Shown here piece after piece: positions 1 to 6,975 of a DNA stretch of 24,653 nt. This stretch comes from Bacillota bacterium. Lineage in GTDB: Bacteria; Bacillota; Clostridia; Oscillospirales; Oscillospiraceae. The position numbers were made by a program, and so were the translations under genes. Numbering within the stretch: position 1 is the stretch's first letter; each line of letters starts with the position of its first letter. The stretch lies in assembly GCA_023406225.1 (NCBI GenBank), contig JAEXWS010000060.1:1-24653 (forward strand), read 5' to 3'. The notes below the pieces were generated by a model, which was given only the letters and a program-made list of their open reading frames with translations, was not told the DNA's origin and did no database searches.

Positions 1-171
1 AGCGCCGTCAACGAGATCCTCCAGATATCCCAGAACCGCCAGCACATGCAGGAGATCGCGGTGGCGGACAACAAGGTGATCCTGGAGTTTTTGCTTCAGC
101 GGGACGAGGCGGGCGCGCGCCACGCCATGAGCATCCACATGCGCCATTTGATACATACGCTCCAAGGCTGA
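1..171 (+). CDS. GntR-family transcriptional regulator, FCD domain (C-terminal fragment)
   Basis: Only the last 56 codons are in the window; the frame is open from base 1 and stops with TGA at 169-171. The fragment reads as amphipathic helices ending in a segment with the pattern D-E-A-G-A-R-H-A-M-x-x-H-M-x-x-L. This resembles the last helices of the FCD ligand-binding domain of FadR-type GntR regulators, where alanine-rich helices with conserved His residues line a metal and ligand pocket. These proteins are cytoplasmic DNA-binding repressors or activators that respond to small carboxylates. The DNA-binding domain lies outside the window, so operator and ligand cannot be inferred. It is followed at once by a terminator, so it ends its own transcript and is not co-transcribed with the genes to its right. 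The family call rests on a short stretch and is moderate. Confidence 0.6.
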   Translation, partial: SAVNEILQISQNRQHMQEIAVADNKVILEFLLQRDEAGARHAMSIHMRHLIHTLQG

Positions 172-209
172 AAAAAAGAGCGCCGGTCCCGGGACCGGCG
201 CTCTTTTTC
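171..209 (+). terminator. Rho-independent terminator after the GntR-family gene
   Basis: A perfect 13+13 base inverted repeat (178-190 with 191-203, arms beginning GAGCGCCGGTCCC) is preceded by an A-run and followed by TTTTT. It overlaps the stop codon region of the regulator gene. The A-run on the left makes it potentially bidirectional. Confidence 0.9.
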
Positions 210-396
210 CGCAGCCGTTCAAAGCTCCGCCGGATTCGTCAAAATGGACAGGAGATTATTTGTTTTGCATATATTTTCCGCTATAAATTTGTGCAAAAAA
301 TAGTCAGAATTGCAAAAGAAACCGGACGCGTTTTGACGGAACTAACAATTTTTGTAAAACCATTCACAAATTGTACACAAATTTTGCGTTACCCCC

Positions 397-425
397 TTAA
401 CAAAATCGAAACAACCATGTATAAT
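397..425 (+). promoter_or_regulatory. Sigma-A-type promoter for the small gene and cstA
   Basis: TTAACA at 397-402 (5 of 6 consensus bases) and a perfect TATAAT at 420-425 are separated by 17 bases. The ATG of the first gene lies 57 bases downstream of the -10. The surrounding 212-481 stretch is AT-rich and has no gene. Two identical CACAAATT octamers (365-372 and 376-383, period 11) sit just upstream of the -35 and are a possible operator. Confidence 0.75.
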
Positions 426-481
426 ATCAACGGGTCATAGGTAAGCGTTTAACTCTTTATGGAAGGCGGGAGGGGAGCACC

Positions 482-1000
482 ATGGAACTTTCACTGCAGG
501 AAAAGCTGGAACGGCTGCTGAACGCCTATTCCCACCACTATGACATCCACCGGGACGTGGAGGTGGACGGGTTCACTTATCCGGCGGCGGCGATCTATTT
601 CCTGCGGGATGAGAACTACCTCCTCAGCAAAAAGCATGTGCTCAGCGCGGTGGAGAACCACGAGTACATCTACTTCCTCCTGACGGAGCGGCTGGACGCG
701 GAGACCCTGCGCCGCCACATCGACGCCACCACCAAGGACGGCCTGCGCCGGATCGAGCCCAGCTCGGAGCACATGTCCTCCTTTGTGACGCTGGTGGTTT
801 TGGCGGACGTGATCGACCCGGAGGCGAAGGAGCTTTTGAAAAAGACCCGCTTCCGCAAATACTTTCGGCTGGCACTCCATGGCTGGATGGAGTATCACAT
901 AGCGGCAATGGAATGTTCTACGCAAAGCTTCCTCTCCAATCCAGCCGGGAAGGAAGCCCGCAAGACTTTGGAGCTGAACTTCGGCTCCAAGTCAAAATAA
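482..1000 (+). CDS. Conserved-looking hypothetical protein upstream of cstA
   Basis: This encodes a 172-residue, mostly alpha-helical, charged protein with no signal peptide and no clear transmembrane segment, so it is probably cytoplasmic. I do not recognise a family. The N-terminal half contains several tyrosines and histidines (YSHHYDIH near residue 16). The C-terminal third is basic and helical. The start is chosen for the strong GGGAGGGGAG ribosome binding site just upstream of ATG 482. It is the first gene after the promoter at 397-425, and cstA starts 16 bases after its stop, so the two form a probable two-gene operon. The context suggests a role linked to pyruvate or peptide uptake or its control, but this is inference from position only. 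Confidence 0.7.
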   Translation: MELSLQEKLERLLNAYSHHYDIHRDVEVDGFTYPAAAIYFLRDENYLLSKKHVLSAVENHEYIYFLLTERLDAETLRRHIDATTKDGLRRIEPSSEHMSSFVTLVVLADVIDPEAKELLKKTRFRKYFRLALHGWMEYHIAAMECSTQSFLSNPAGKEARKTLELNFGSKSK

Positions 1001-1016
1001 GAAGGGAGAGTATCGC

Positions 1017-2747
1017 ATGAACGGTTTAGTACTTACGATCATCGGCATTGCTGTTCTGGTCTGCGGCTATATTTTCTATGGCCGCTGGCTGTGCAAGCAA
1101 TGGGGCGTGGGCGAGAACGACAAACCCACTCCCGCACATACCATGGAGGACGGCGTGGACTACGTCCCCGCCAAGGCTCCGGTCCTGATGGGCCACCACT
1201 TCTCCTCCATCGCGGGCGCCGGCCCCATCACCGGCCCCATCACCGCCGCCAGCCTGGGCTTCGGCTGGCTGGCGTGTGTGCTGTGGATCGTCATCGGCGG
1301 CATTTTCTTCGGCGGCGTCCATGACTTCGGCGCCCTGTTCGCCTCTGTGCGGCACGGCGGCAAGTCTATCGGCGAGATCATTTCCGCCAATATGTCCAAG
1401 CGCGCCAAGCGTTTGTTCATCATCTTCGCTTACCTGACCCTGGTCCTGGTCGTGGCGGCGTTCGCCTCCATCGTGGCCGGCACCTTCGGCGCCTCCTTCG
1501 ACGAGAGCGGCGCCGTGAACGTGGCCGCCTCCACCAGCAACGCCCGCGTGGCCATGGTCTCCATCCTCTTCATCGTCATCGCCATCGTATTCGGCTTCCT
1601 GGTCTATCGCCGGAACGCGCCTTTGAGCGTGGCCTCCATCGTCGGCGTCCTGGCCATCGTCGCCATCATCGCCATCGGCATGAACTTCCATCCCATCTAT
1701 CTGTCCAAGAGCGCGTGGATGTGGATCGTGGGCATTTACATCCTGGTGGCCTCCGTCACCCCGGTCTGGATCCTGCTCCAGCCCCGTGACTACCTGAGCT
1801 CCTTCCTGCTGTACGCCATGCTGGCCCTGGCGGCCGTGGCCGTCATCATGGGCCGTCCCTCTATGGACGTGATGCCCCTGATGCAGAGCGCGGAGTCCAG
1901 CAGCCCGGTTTTCCCCGTGCTGTTCACCACCATCGCCTGCGGCGCCATCTCCGGCTTCCACTCCCTGGTTTCCTCCGGCACCACCTCCAAGCAGCTGGAT
2001 AAGGAAAAGGACGCGAAGCCCATCGCTTACGGCGGCATGCTGCTGGAGTGCGTCCTGGCCATCCTGACCCTGTGCGCCGTGGCCTATGCCTACAGCTGGA
2101 ACGCGGCCAACCCCGACAGCGCTCTGACGGGCGCCACCGCCATCTTCGGCGGCGGTATCGCCGGCATGATCGATCCCAGCCGCGGCGGCCTGTACGACAT
2201 CCTCTACACCCTGCTGGTGCTGACCTATTCCGCCTTCTGCCTGACCTCTCTGGACACCGCCACCCGTCTGGCCCGGTTCATGTTCCAGGAGTTCTGGCTG
2301 GACGGCAGCAAGGGCGAGACGCCCGAGAACGTCACCGGCTACAAGAAGGTCCTGTCCAACAAGTACGTTTCCACCGCCATTACCGTGGTGCTGGGCATCG
2401 GCCTGGGCATGAACGGCTATGAGAAGATCTGGGCGCTGTTCGGTTCCGCCAACCAGCTGCTGGCCGCCCTGGGCCTGCTGGCCGTGGCCACCTGGCTGGG
2501 CCGCATCGGCAAGAACAACAAGATGTTCCTGATCCCCATGGCGTTTATGCTGGTGGTTACCATCGCCTCCCTGTGCATCAACACCTATCAGCAGATCGGC
2601 CTGATCAGCAAGGGCGGCGCCGACTGGGGCCCCTACATGCAGGCCATCCTGGGCACGCTGCTGGTGGTCCTGGCCATCATCCTCGCCATCGAGGGCATCG
2701 TGACCATTTGGAAGCAGTTCCAGAAGAAGTCTGCGGCTGCGAAGTAA
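1017..2747 (+). CDS. cstA: Carbon starvation protein CstA family transporter
   Basis: A 576-residue polytopic membrane protein with many hydrophobic helices. The N-terminal third carries the CstA hallmark stretch: GRWL near residue 22, then VLMGHHFSSIAGAGPITGP near residue 56, then a conserved FGGVHDFGAL segment around residue 100. CstA proteins are inner-membrane carriers; E. coli members take up pyruvate (BtsT, CstA), and CstA has also been linked to peptide use during carbon starvation. The substrate here is not determined by sequence. The length fits the shorter Firmicute form rather than the roughly 700-residue E. coli form. The ribosome binding site GAAGGGAGAG precedes the ATG. It is the second gene of a probable operon and ends before a strong terminator. 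Confidence 0.93.
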   Translation: MNGLVLTIIGIAVLVCGYIFYGRWLCKQWGVGENDKPTPAHTMEDGVDYVPAKAPVLMGHHFSSIAGAGPITGPITAASLGFGWLACVLWIVIGGIFFGGVHDFGALFASVRHGGKSIGEIISANMSKRAKRLFIIFAYLTLVLVVAAFASIVAGTFGASFDESGAVNVAASTSNARVAMVSILFIVIAIVFGFLVYRRNAPLSVASIVGVLAIVAIIAIGMNFHPIYLSKSAWMWIVGIYILVASVTPVWILLQPRDYLSSFLLYAMLALAAVAVIMGRPSMDVMPLMQSAESSSPVFPVLFTTIACGAISGFHSLVSSGTTSKQLDKEKDAKPIAYGGMLLECVLAILTLCAVAYAYSWNAANPDSALTGATAIFGGGIAGMIDPSRGGLYDILYTLLVLTYSAFCLTSLDTATRLARFMFQEFWLDGSKGETPENVTGYKKVLSNKYVSTAITVVLGIGLGMNGYEKIWALFGSANQLLAALGLLAVATWLGRIGKNNKMFLIPMAFMLVVTIASLCINTYQQIGLISKGGADWGPYMQAILGTLLVVLAIILAIEGIVTIWKQFQKKSAAAK

Positions 2748-2791
2748 GAACCATATCCCGCGGCGGAGTTTTGCCAGCTTCCGCCGCACCG

Positions 2792-2826
2792 AAAAGGACT
2801 GCCGCTCAGCGGCAGTCCTTTTTTCG
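2792..2826 (+). terminator. Rho-independent terminator after cstA
   Basis: A stem pairs 2792-2805 (AAAAGGACTGCCGC) with the complementary 2809-2822 around a three-base loop, followed by a run of T to 2824. It lies about 45 bases after the cstA stop. Confidence 0.9.
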
Positions 2827-2831
2827 CGCGG

Positions 2832-2863
2832 AAAAGCGCCCCGCACCTTCCGGTACGGGGCGC
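2832..2863 (-). terminator. Candidate minus-strand terminator in the cstA/aroQ convergent gap
   Basis: GCGCCCCG (2836-2843) pairs with CGGGGCGC (2856-2863). Read on the minus strand, the stem is followed by a short T-run (2832-2835). It could catch aromatic-operon transcripts that pass the hairpin nearer aroQ. The T-run is short, so support is moderate. Confidence 0.45.
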
Positions 2864-3080
2864 CAGCTTGTTGAAAAACCTGTATTTCAGAAATTCCTTG
2901 CAGTCTGAGGCGGGAGAGCGCCAGGGGGCGGCAGTCCGCCCCGCATGGGATGAAATGCCCCGAAGAGCCGACAGGCGTTCGGCCAGCGAAGCGGGGACTT
3001 TCCCGGGGCTTTGCCCTGGGAAAGTAACGGCATTTTTAGGCTGTCGGGAATGCCCGAAGGCACTTTTTCGACAGCCTGAG
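2862..3080. repeat. MITE-like structured element between convergent genes
   Basis: This gap has no credible gene. Its edges are imperfect inverted repeats: CCAGCTTGTTGAAAAA at 2863-2878 and, reverse-complemented, TCAGGCTGTCGAAAAA at 3064-3079 (12 of 16 match). Inside are three more inverted repeats. GGGGCGG/CCGCCCC lies near 2925-2942. ACTTTCCC (2997-3004) pairs with GGGAAAGT (3018-3025). AGGCTGTCG (3038-3046) pairs with CGACAGCCT (3069-3077). The size, noncoding content and terminal inverted repeats suggest a miniature inverted-repeat element; a structured RNA is the alternative. No second copy is present in this window. Confidence 0.4.
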
Positions 3081-3105
3081 CGCCCGGACCTCAGGTCCGG
3101 GCGCT
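3079..3105 (-). terminator. Strong hairpin immediately after aroQ (candidate operon terminator)
   Basis: AGCGCCCGGACCT (3079-3091) and AGGTCCGGGCGCT (3093-3105) form a near-perfect hairpin 5 bases beyond the aroQ stop codon. No clear T-run follows on the minus strand, so termination could depend on the downstream stem at 2836-2863 or on Rho. Confidence 0.5.
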
Positions 3106-3109
3106 TTCG

Positions 3110-3541
3110 TCAGGCCTTTTCGCAGAGGAGCCGCATGGCCTCGGCGTAGCCCGCCAGGCCGCGGCCCTTGACGGTGGCGGCGCAGGCGGCGCGGATGTAG
3201 GAGACGCGCCGGAACTCCTCCCGGCTGTCCGGGTCGGAGACGTGGACCTCCACCGTGGGGATGGATACGGCTTTCACCGCGTCCAGCAGGGCCACGCTGG
3301 TATGGGTGTAGGCGGCGGGATTGATAATGATGCCGTCCACATGGTCGAAGCAGGCCTGCTGGATGGCGTCCACCAGCGCGCCCTCGTGGTTGGACTGGAA
3401 AAAGGACACCTGGACCCCCAGCGTCTCCGCCTCGGCGCGGAGCATGGCGCAGAGGTCCTCGTAGGTCTCCCGGCCGTATATTTCCGGCTGCCGGAGACCC
3501 AGCAGGTTCATGTTAGGCCCGTTGATCACCAGAATGTGCAC
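3110..3541 (-). CDS. aroQ: 3-dehydroquinate dehydratase, type II
   Basis: This 143-residue protein has the length and motifs of type II dehydroquinase, which catalyses the third shikimate step (3-dehydroquinate to 3-dehydroshikimate) as a dodecamer in the cytoplasm. The N-terminal INGPNMNLLG motif is at residues 6-15, followed by the catalytic tyrosine in EIYG (Tyr22). The NPAAYTHTS substrate loop is at 74-82. EVHVSDP carries the catalytic histidine (His100). REEFRRVSYI supplies the late arginines. The usual Asn or Ile after HLS/HVS is Asp here (VSDP), a mild variation. It is the last gene of the aromatic cluster. Its ATG lies inside the 3' end of the aroE-aroK fusion (29-base overlap), which suggests translational coupling. 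Confidence 0.95.
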   Translation of the reverse strand: MHILVINGPNMNLLGLRQPEIYGRETYEDLCAMLRAEAETLGVQVSFFQSNHEGALVDAIQQACFDHVDGIIINPAAYTHTSVALLDAVKAVSIPTVEVHVSDPDSREEFRRVSYIRAACAATVKGRGLAGYAEAMRLLCEKA

Positions 3542-4757
3542 AAAAATCCCTCCAAATGGCGGCGGCGGCGTCCGCCAGACCGCCGTTGTTGTCGATCACC
3601 ACATCCCGGAAGCGGCGGTACAGGGGCTCCCGCTCCGCCCACATGGCGGCCAGGTCCGCCCCCTGGGACAGGGGCCGTCCCGCCCGGGGCAGGGTCGCAA
3701 GGTCCCGCACCAGATGGTAGATGCGGCCGTTTTGACGCAGGGGCGCGTAGTTCCGGGGGTCCTTCACCACGCCGCCGCCGGTGAGCAGGATGCGGCCGGA
3801 GCCGCTGCCCGCCCGGGCCGTCTCCTCCCGCTCCAGCGCCCGGAAGGCGGCTTCTCCCCCGGAGGCGAAGATGTCGGGAATGGAGCGTCCCGCCCGGGCT
3901 TCCACGGCGGCGTCGATATCCACCGCCTCCCGGCCCGTCAGGGCCGCCAGCGCCGCGCCCACGGCGCTTTTCCCACAGCCGGGCATGCCGATGAGAACGA
4001 TGTTGCCGGTCCTTCGCCGCAGGTCCGCCAAAACGCGCTCCGCCGCCTCCGCGGGGATGGGGCGGCCGAAAAAGTGCTCCTCCGCCGCGGCGGCCTGGGC
4101 CGTCAGCATGGGCAGCCCGTCGGAGCAGGGGATGCCCAGGGCCTCCGCCTGGAGGAGCAGGGCCGTCCGCCGGGGGTTGTAGATCAGGTCCAGCACGCCC
4201 TGGCAGGCGGGAAAGGCGGACAGGTCCACCGGGGAGGCGCCCACATTGGGATACATGCCCACCGGCGTTGCGTTCACCACGATCTGGGCGTCGGCGTGGC
4301 GGCTGAGGTTCCCATAGTTGTCCGGGCCGGAGCGGGAGATCACGGCCACGTCCCCCGCGCCCAGCCGCCGGGCACAGGCGGCGGCGGTGAGGGAGGCCCC
4401 GCCGCTTCCCAGGATGACGGTCTTTTTTCCAGCGAAGGAGATGCCCGCCCGCTCCGCCATGAAGCAAAAGCCCGCGGCGTCGGTGTTGAAGGCGCACAGC
4501 TTTCCGCCCCGGCGGACCAGGGTGTTCACGCTGCCGATGCTCTGCGCCAGAGGGTCGATCTCGCCGCACCAGGGCATCACCGCTTGCTTGTAGGGAATGG
4601 TGACGTTCAGCCCGCCGATGTCCTCCCGGGCCAGAAAGGCGGGCAGCTCCTCCGGCTCCAGCTCGATGAGGCGGTAGCCGGAGCAGCCCAGGGCTTCGTG
4701 GATGGGCACGGACCAGCTGTGGCCCAGTTTCCGGCCCAGCAGGCCGTAGACCGCCAT
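3513..4757 (-). CDS. Bifunctional shikimate dehydrogenase / shikimate kinase (AroE-AroK fusion)
   Basis: One 414-residue reading frame joins two consecutive shikimate enzymes. Residues 1 to about 240 are an AroE-type dehydrogenase. It has the shikimate-binding HSWSVPIHE segment (13-21; usual form HSxSP), NVTIPYK with catalytic Lys57, NTD with Asp93, a GSGGAS NADP-binding loop (117-122), NATPVGM (162-168) and Gln221. Residues about 250-414 are shikimate kinase: Walker A GMPGCGKS (257-264), the DID shikimate and magnesium pair (Asp280, Asp282), GEAAFRALE, the TGGG loop (326-329), Arg361 and the ExREPLY lid region. The linker is only about 10-15 residues. It would convert 3-dehydroshikimate to shikimate 3-phosphate in one polypeptide. 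The start is 3 bases after the pheA stop, and no separate aroE or aroK is present in the cluster. Confidence 0.93.
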   Translation of the reverse strand: MAVYGLLGRKLGHSWSVPIHEALGCSGYRLIELEPEELPAFLAREDIGGLNVTIPYKQAVMPWCGEIDPLAQSIGSVNTLVRRGGKLCAFNTDAAGFCFMAERAGISFAGKKTVILGSGGASLTAAACARRLGAGDVAVISRSGPDNYGNLSRHADAQIVVNATPVGMYPNVGASPVDLSAFPACQGVLDLIYNPRRTALLLQAEALGIPCSDGLPMLTAQAAAAEEHFFGRPIPAEAAERVLADLRRRTGNIVLIGMPGCGKSAVGAALAALTGREAVDIDAAVEARAGRSIPDIFASGGEAAFRALEREETARAGSGSGRILLTGGGVVKDPRNYAPLRQNGRIYHLVRDLATLPRAGRPLSQGADLAAMWAEREPLYRRFRDVVIDNNGGLADAAAAIWRDFCAHSGDQRA

Positions 4758-4760
4758 GAC

Positions 4761-5897
4761 TCAGACCTCGGCGTAGCTGCCGAGGAACTGGAAGTTCTGG
4801 CAGCTCCGCTCCAGCTCCTCCAGCATGGACAGCACGCCGGGCTCCCGCACGTCCGCCTCCAGTTCCAGGAAGAAGATGAACTCAAAGTTGCGGCCCGTGA
4901 CGGGGCAGCTCTCCAGCTTCGTCATATTGATGCCCAAGGCCGCCAGTTTGGAGAGGATCTCATACAGCGCGCCGGGCTTGTTGTCGCAGGCGATGATGAG
5001 GCTGATGCGGCTGGCCCCGGCGTAGATGGCGGGGTCCTTGGCGATGCAGATGAAGCGGGTGTAGTTGTTGTCGCTGTCCTGGATGTCGTCCCGGAGGGCC
5101 TCCAGGCCGTACAGCGCCGCGCAGGGATGGGAGGAGATGGCCGCCGCGTGGCGGTCCCCCCGCTCGGCCACCAGCTTGGCGGCGGTGGCGGTGTTGTCGC
5201 AGGGAATCACCCGCACGCCGTTCAGCCCGTTCAAAAACCGGCCGCACTGGCCCAGGGCCTGTTCGTGGGAGTAGATCTCGGTGACGTCCTCCAGCTTCGC
5301 GCCGGGCAGGGCCAGCAGCTCGTGGCGGATGCACAGGCGGGTGGAGCGGACGATGGACAGCCGGTGGTCCTGAAGCAGCTCGTACACGGCCCGGACGGAG
5401 CCGTTGGAGCTGTTTTCGATGGGCAGCACACCGAATTTGCAAAGGCCGGATTCCACGGCGGCGGCCACGGCCTGGAAGGTCTTGACGTACACGATGTTGC
5501 CCCGGGGCAGCAGGCGGTCGCAGGCGGCCTGGGAGTTGGCACCCTCCATGCCCTGGCAGGCCACCAGGCCCGTCTGGGGGAATACCTCGTTTCCGGCGGC
5601 CAGAGACGCCTTCACCTGAGCGCCGACTCGGGTGGGAGCGTCCAGCAGCTCCGCCTGGCGGGACCGGGCCAGCTCGAAGAGGGTGCTGAAGAGGTGATAG
5701 GCGTAGCGCTCCTTCTCCCCCGCGCCGGCGGTGACCTTAGCCAGGACCTCCCGCTCCCGCTGCTTGTTCAGGATGGGCAGATGGTGCTCGTTTTTATAGG
5801 CGGCGACGGCCTCCGCCAGGTCCATGCGCTCCAGGAACAGCTTCAAAAGCTGGTCGTCCACGGCGTCGATCTTGGTGCGGATCTCAGAAAGTTCCAT
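4761..5897 (-). CDS. pheA: Bifunctional chorismate mutase / prephenate dehydratase (P-protein)
   Basis: A 378-residue three-domain protein. Residues 1-85 are an AroQ-class chorismate mutase with Arg7, Arg24, Lys35, Arg47 and Glu48 in the expected spacing; the position of E. coli Asp48 is Asn44. Residues about 108-288 are prephenate dehydratase, with GVLPIENSSNGSV (156-168), SHEQALGQC (210-218) and the catalytic TRF (280-282). Residues about 297-375 are an ACT domain. The domain makes phenylpyruvate from chorismate, and the mutase also feeds prephenate to TyrA. In the ACT domain the GALV-type motif is GALY (309-312). The ESRP motif involved in phenylalanine sensing in the family is ESCP (329-332), so feedback control may be altered. 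The gene overlaps aroC by 14 bases, and the aroE-aroK fusion follows after 3 bases. Confidence 0.94.
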   Translation of the reverse strand: MELSEIRTKIDAVDDQLLKLFLERMDLAEAVAAYKNEHHLPILNKQREREVLAKVTAGAGEKERYAYHLFSTLFELARSRQAELLDAPTRVGAQVKASLAAGNEVFPQTGLVACQGMEGANSQAACDRLLPRGNIVYVKTFQAVAAAVESGLCKFGVLPIENSSNGSVRAVYELLQDHRLSIVRSTRLCIRHELLALPGAKLEDVTEIYSHEQALGQCGRFLNGLNGVRVIPCDNTATAAKLVAERGDRHAAAISSHPCAALYGLEALRDDIQDSDNNYTRFICIAKDPAIYAGASRISLIIACDNKPGALYEILSKLAALGINMTKLESCPVTGRNFEFIFFLELEADVREPGVLSMLEELERSCQNFQFLGSYAEV

Positions 5898-6975
5898 GGT
5901 TTCCCTCCAATAATAAATCTAACAGGACGGCGGCCGTGACGGCCTCCGTTACCGGGACGGCCCGGTGGGCGATGCAGGGGTCGTGCCGGCCCCGGACGGA
6001 CAGCTCGGCCTCCTCCAGCCGGGAGAGGCTGACGGTGCGCTGGGGCCTTGCGATGGACGGCGTGGGCTTGACGGCCGCCCGCACCACCAGCGGCATTCCG
6101 GAGGTGATGCCGCCCAGGATGCCGCCGGCGTTGTTCCGCACGGCAAAGACGCGGCCGTTTTCCACGGTGAAGGGGTCGTTGTTCTCAGACCCCCGGAGCC
6201 GCGCGGCGGCGAAGCCCGCGCCGAACTCCACGCCCTTCACCGCCGGAATGCCGAAGAGGGCCGCCGCCAGACGGTTTTCCACCCCGTCGAACATGGGGGC
6301 CCCCAATCCGGCGGGCAGGCCCACGGCGGCGCATTCGCTCACGCCGCCCACGGAGTCCCCCTCCCCCCGGGCCGCCCGAATGGCGGACTGCATCCGCTCC
6401 CCCGCGCCGTCGTCCAGGACGGGGAAGGGCTTGACGGCGACCTGCGCAAAGAGCTCCGGCGTGGGATGCAGGGGAAAGGGGCTGTCCGGGATCCCCGCCG
6501 CCTCGCTGAGATGGGCGCCCACAAAAACGCCCCGCCGGGCCAGGATCTGCTTGGCGATGCCCCCGGCGATGCACAGGGGGGCGGTCAACCGGCCGGAGAA
6601 GTGCCCTCCGCCCCGCATGTCCGCCCAGCCGCCCCACTTCACCCAGGCGGTGTAATCCGCGTGGGCGGGCCGGGGCGTGTCCCGCAGCGCCTCATAGTCG
6701 GAGGAGTGCTGGTCGCTGTTTTCGATAACGGCGCACAGGGGCGCGCCGCAGGTGACGCCGCCCTCCAGACCCGAGAGGAACACGGGCGCGTCCGCCTCCG
6801 CCCGGGCCGTGGAGAGGGGGCTTTGCCCGGGTCTGCGCCGGGCGAGAAAGGCGTTCAGCGCGTCCAGGTCCACGGCCTCCCCGGCGGGCAGGCCGTCGAT
6901 GGTCACGCCGATGGCCCGCCCGTGGGACTGGCCGAAGACGGACACCCGCAGCAGCTTTCCAAATTCAGAGGACAT
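5884..6975 (-). CDS. aroC: Chorismate synthase
   Basis: This 363-residue, FMN-dependent enzyme converts 5-enolpyruvylshikimate 3-phosphate to chorismate, the last common step. GQSHG with the catalytic His18 is near the N-terminus, RRRPGQ is at 46-51, PRPAHADYT (His105) follows, then MRGGGHFSGRLTA (120-132), a form seen in clostridial members, and near the C-terminus GRHDPCIAHRAVPV. The frame is open 55 codons further upstream, but that extension lies inside aroA, is proline/serine-rich and matches nothing. The ATG at 6973-6975 follows a GGGAGGTG ribosome binding site and gives the family N-terminus (MSSEFGKLL). Its start overlaps the aroA end by 11 bases and its stop overlaps the pheA start by 14 bases, which suggests coupled translation. 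Confidence 0.96.
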   Translation of the reverse strand: MSSEFGKLLRVSVFGQSHGRAIGVTIDGLPAGEAVDLDALNAFLARRRPGQSPLSTARAEADAPVFLSGLEGGVTCGAPLCAVIENSDQHSSDYEALRDTPRPAHADYTAWVKWGGWADMRGGGHFSGRLTAPLCIAGGIAKQILARRGVFVGAHLSEAAGIPDSPFPLHPTPELFAQVAVKPFPVLDDGAGERMQSAIRAARGEGDSVGGVSECAAVGLPAGLGAPMFDGVENRLAAALFGIPAVKGVEFGAGFAAARLRGSENNDPFTVENGRVFAVRNNAGGILGGITSGMPLVVRAAVKPTPSIARPQRTVSLSRLEEAELSVRGRHDPCIAHRAVPVTEAVTAAVLLDLLLEGNHGTF

